Positions 24,989 to 26,635 of a stretch of 26,635 bases of DNA are shown here, piece after piece. The DNA comes from a virus. Position 1 is the stretch's first letter; every line of letters begins with the position of its first letter. The notes beneath the pieces are model-generated. The model made no database searches. It saw only the letters and a program-made list of their open reading frames with translations, and was not told where the DNA came from. The stretch lies in IMG/VR virus record IMGVR_UViG_3300030451_005369, positions 1 through 26,635 of that record. One strand, written 5' to 3'. The position numbers and the translations under genes are program-made.

Positions 24989-26635
24989 ATGGCTAGTATT
25001 ATACGAGTAAAAAGATCTACGGGTACAACAGCTCCCGGTAGTCTTCAGTTCGGTGAACTTGGTCTAACAATCGGTACTGGTACTCAGGCAAACAAAGGAG
25101 AAAGACTCTTTGTTGGTGATAACGCAGGTAACGTAGATGTTGTCGGTGGTCGTTATTTTACCGACTTGATGGTTCATGCACCGGGAACAGTCGCATCAGT
25201 GACAAACCCAACAACTGCTGCAAACGGATTTGTTGCGATATTAGATCAAAACAGAAAGGTTGATTTATGGAATGTAGATAATTTAACTTTAGATGGAAAC
25301 ACATTTTCATCTACTAATACGAATGGAGATATAAACATAGATCCAAACGGATCAGGAGAGATCGTCATACCTGATGATACTTTCTTAACTTTTGGTACTG
25401 GTAAAGATTCAAAGATTGAATATGATGAGAATGGCACAGATCAACTAAACATCACAGGAGCAGATGTCAGAATCAACATTACAACACAATCAAACAGTAA
25501 AGACACAGGTGCTTTAATTGTTGAAGGTGGTGTTGGAATTGAGAAAAATTTAAATGTTGGTGGAAATTTAAATATCACAGGTATTGTAACCTTTGCCGAT
25601 CATATCAGACTCCCTGATAATAAAGAACTTCGCATGGGTGATGATAATGATTTTAGGTTATATCATAATGGAAGTCATTCATTTATCGATAGAGCATCTG
25701 GTGGAACTGGAGATATCTATGTAAGGTTAGGAACTGATAATGCCATTATCGCAAAAACAGATAATGCTGTTGAATTGTATTTCGACAATGCAAAAAAACT
25801 AGCTACCCGCATAGACGGTGTTGAGGTAACTGGAACAACTGACACAGATAACTTAGTCGTATCGGGAGTTGCTACAGTCGCATCAGCAAAGATTTCAGAT
25901 TTAACAAACAACCGTATTGTTCTTGCTGGAACTGATGGTGAACTTGAAGATGATGCAAACTTAACATTTGATGGATCTCAACTTTCAGTTGTTGGTATCA
26001 TTACCCACGTTGGTAAGATGGTCAACACAGGTGGTATTGAGATTGATAGTGTTGGTATTTCATCTAATATTATCGCTACAAGAAATGGTGCTGGTGATCA
26101 ATTATTCATTGACCCATTTCCAGCTGGTGGAAGCAACGAAGGAACAGTTATTATCAAAGGTGATTTACAGGTTGATGGAACAACAACCACAGTTAACTCA
26201 ACTACTGCAACTGTTAATGATCCAATCATGCGTGTTGGTGACGTAACAAGTATTAGAACTGTAATGTCACCTGTATCAAGTGGTGCAAACACTATTGTGG
26301 TAGATTCAGTCACAGGATTACAAACAGATGATATTGTTGCAGCAACAGGAATTCCCGGAAATACAACAATTAGTTCAATCAACACTGGAACTAAAACTAT
26401 TACCATCAGTAATAATACTTCCGCAGGAATAACCACATCAACACAGTTAACAATTACTCACGCGAAGGATACGAACACTGACCGTGGTATTTCGTTTAAC
26501 TACAATACAAGTTCTGGATCAGCCAATAACAAACTTGGTTTCTTTGGAATGGATGATAGTCAGGTTGGAGCAAATGGTTCTAGAGTATGGACATATGTAC
26601 CAGATGCAACTAACACTGCTGAAGTAATTTCAGGT
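24989..26635 (+). CDS. Tail-fibre-like protein, cyanophage type (5' part, cut at window edge)
   Basis: From ATG 24989 the frame is open for 549 codons to the last base, so the 3' end is outside. The N-terminus MASIIRVKRSTG...FGELGLTIG with RLFVGDNAG is the typical start of cyanophage fibre proteins, probably the baseplate-attachment end. Repeat modules follow: LNVDNL-type NTNGDINIDPNGSG (near 110), GALIVEGGVGIEKNLNVGG (about 173-191), LPDNKELRMGDDNDFRLYH (near 208-226), DNAVELYFDNAKKLAT, and VIIKGDLQVDGTTTTVNST (about 388-406). Then comes a segment with GIPGNTTISSI, and lastly DRGISF...KLGFFGMDDS and YVPDATNTAEVISG. Receptor recognition or a chaperone domain would be expected in the missing C-terminal part. 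It is expressed from the late promoter at 24380 with a strong Shine-Dalgarno sequence. Confidence 0.88.
   Translation, partial: MASIIRVKRSTGTTAPGSLQFGELGLTIGTGTQANKGERLFVGDNAGNVDVVGGRYFTDLMVHAPGTVASVTNPTTAANGFVAILDQNRKVDLWNVDNLTLDGNTFSSTNTNGDINIDPNGSGEIVIPDDTFLTFGTGKDSKIEYDENGTDQLNITGADVRINITTQSNSKDTGALIVEGGVGIEKNLNVGGNLNITGIVTFADHIRLPDNKELRMGDDNDFRLYHNGSHSFIDRASGGTGDIYVRLGTDNAIIAKTDNAVELYFDNAKKLATRIDGVEVTGTTDTDNLVVSGVATVASAKISDLTNNRIVLAGTDGELEDDANLTFDGSQLSVVGIITHVGKMVNTGGIEIDSVGISSNIIATRNGAGDQLFIDPFPAGGSNEGTVIIKGDLQVDGTTTTVNSTTATVNDPIMRVGDVTSIRTVMSPVSSGANTIVVDSVTGLQTDDIVAATGIPGNTTISSINTGTKTITISNNTSAGITTSTQLTITHAKDTNTDRGISFNYNTSSGSANNKLGFFGMDDSQVGANGSRVWTYVPDATNTAEVISG

Noticed and set aside
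25968-26246. 92-codon plus-strand frame inside the tail-fibre gene
   Set aside because: It is out of frame with the continuous fibre reading frame, which carries recognisable fibre modules through this stretch. It is leucine/glutamine/valine-rich noise.
24989-26635. Diversity-generating retroelement target or phase-variable repeat in the fibre gene
   Set aside because: No template repeat, reverse transcriptase or homopolymer tract able to switch the frame is seen, although the 3' part of the gene is outside the window.
1-26635. General avoidance of GATC or EcoRI sites
   Set aside because: GATC is common throughout, and GAATTC occurs (e.g. near 3902 and 4226), so the depletion noted for CCWGG is not a general loss of palindromes.

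Overview
The window is a compact, entirely plus-strand block of late structural genes from a T4-like myovirus, most likely a marine one infecting cyanobacteria (Prochlorococcus/Synechococcus) or a similarly AT-rich ocean bacterium such as Pelagibacter. The evidence is the gene order (gp25 - gp6 - giant protein in the gp7 position - gp8 - DUF4815-type protein - small structural proteins - tail fibre), the AT-rich composition, exact TATAAATA late-promoter boxes upstream of three genes, and cyanophage-type modules in the giant protein and the fibre. The host cannot be fixed from this window.

Layout: positions 1-58 hold what may be the last codons of an upstream gene, followed by a late promoter (60-67). 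gp25 (86-499) and gp6 (499-2400) build the baseplate wedge and are joined to each other and to the next gene by stop/start overlaps (TAATG, ATGA). A 12.9-kb gene (2397-15311) encodes a 4304-residue modular baseplate or tail protein. It has a recognisable N-terminal virion domain, many short beta-type repeats, a YHYH-like domain near residue 1300 and a cupredoxin-like domain with a complete type 1 copper ligand set near residues 4160-4240. A 37-base gap carries the second late promoter and leads into gp8 (15349-16905). Four bases later comes a 2429-residue DUF4815-type protein (16909-24198), with a proline run, an Asn-Val-Thr tract and an arginine run in its middle. A 66-residue coiled-coil protein overlaps its end by ATGA.

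The third late promoter (24380-24387) precedes a final operon of a 113-residue structural protein, a 75-residue protein and the first 549 codons of a tail-fibre protein cut by the right edge. The products should assemble together: wedge proteins (gp25, gp6, giant protein, gp8), baseplate periphery (DUF4815 protein) and receptor-binding fibres. There is no metabolic, regulatory or RNA gene in the window and no gene-free stretch longer than 85 bases.

The observations most worth following are the cupredoxin-like site in a virion protein, the near absence of CCWGG with Pro-Gly pairs written almost only as CCC/CCG + GGN, and repeat modules shared by three neighbouring structural genes.
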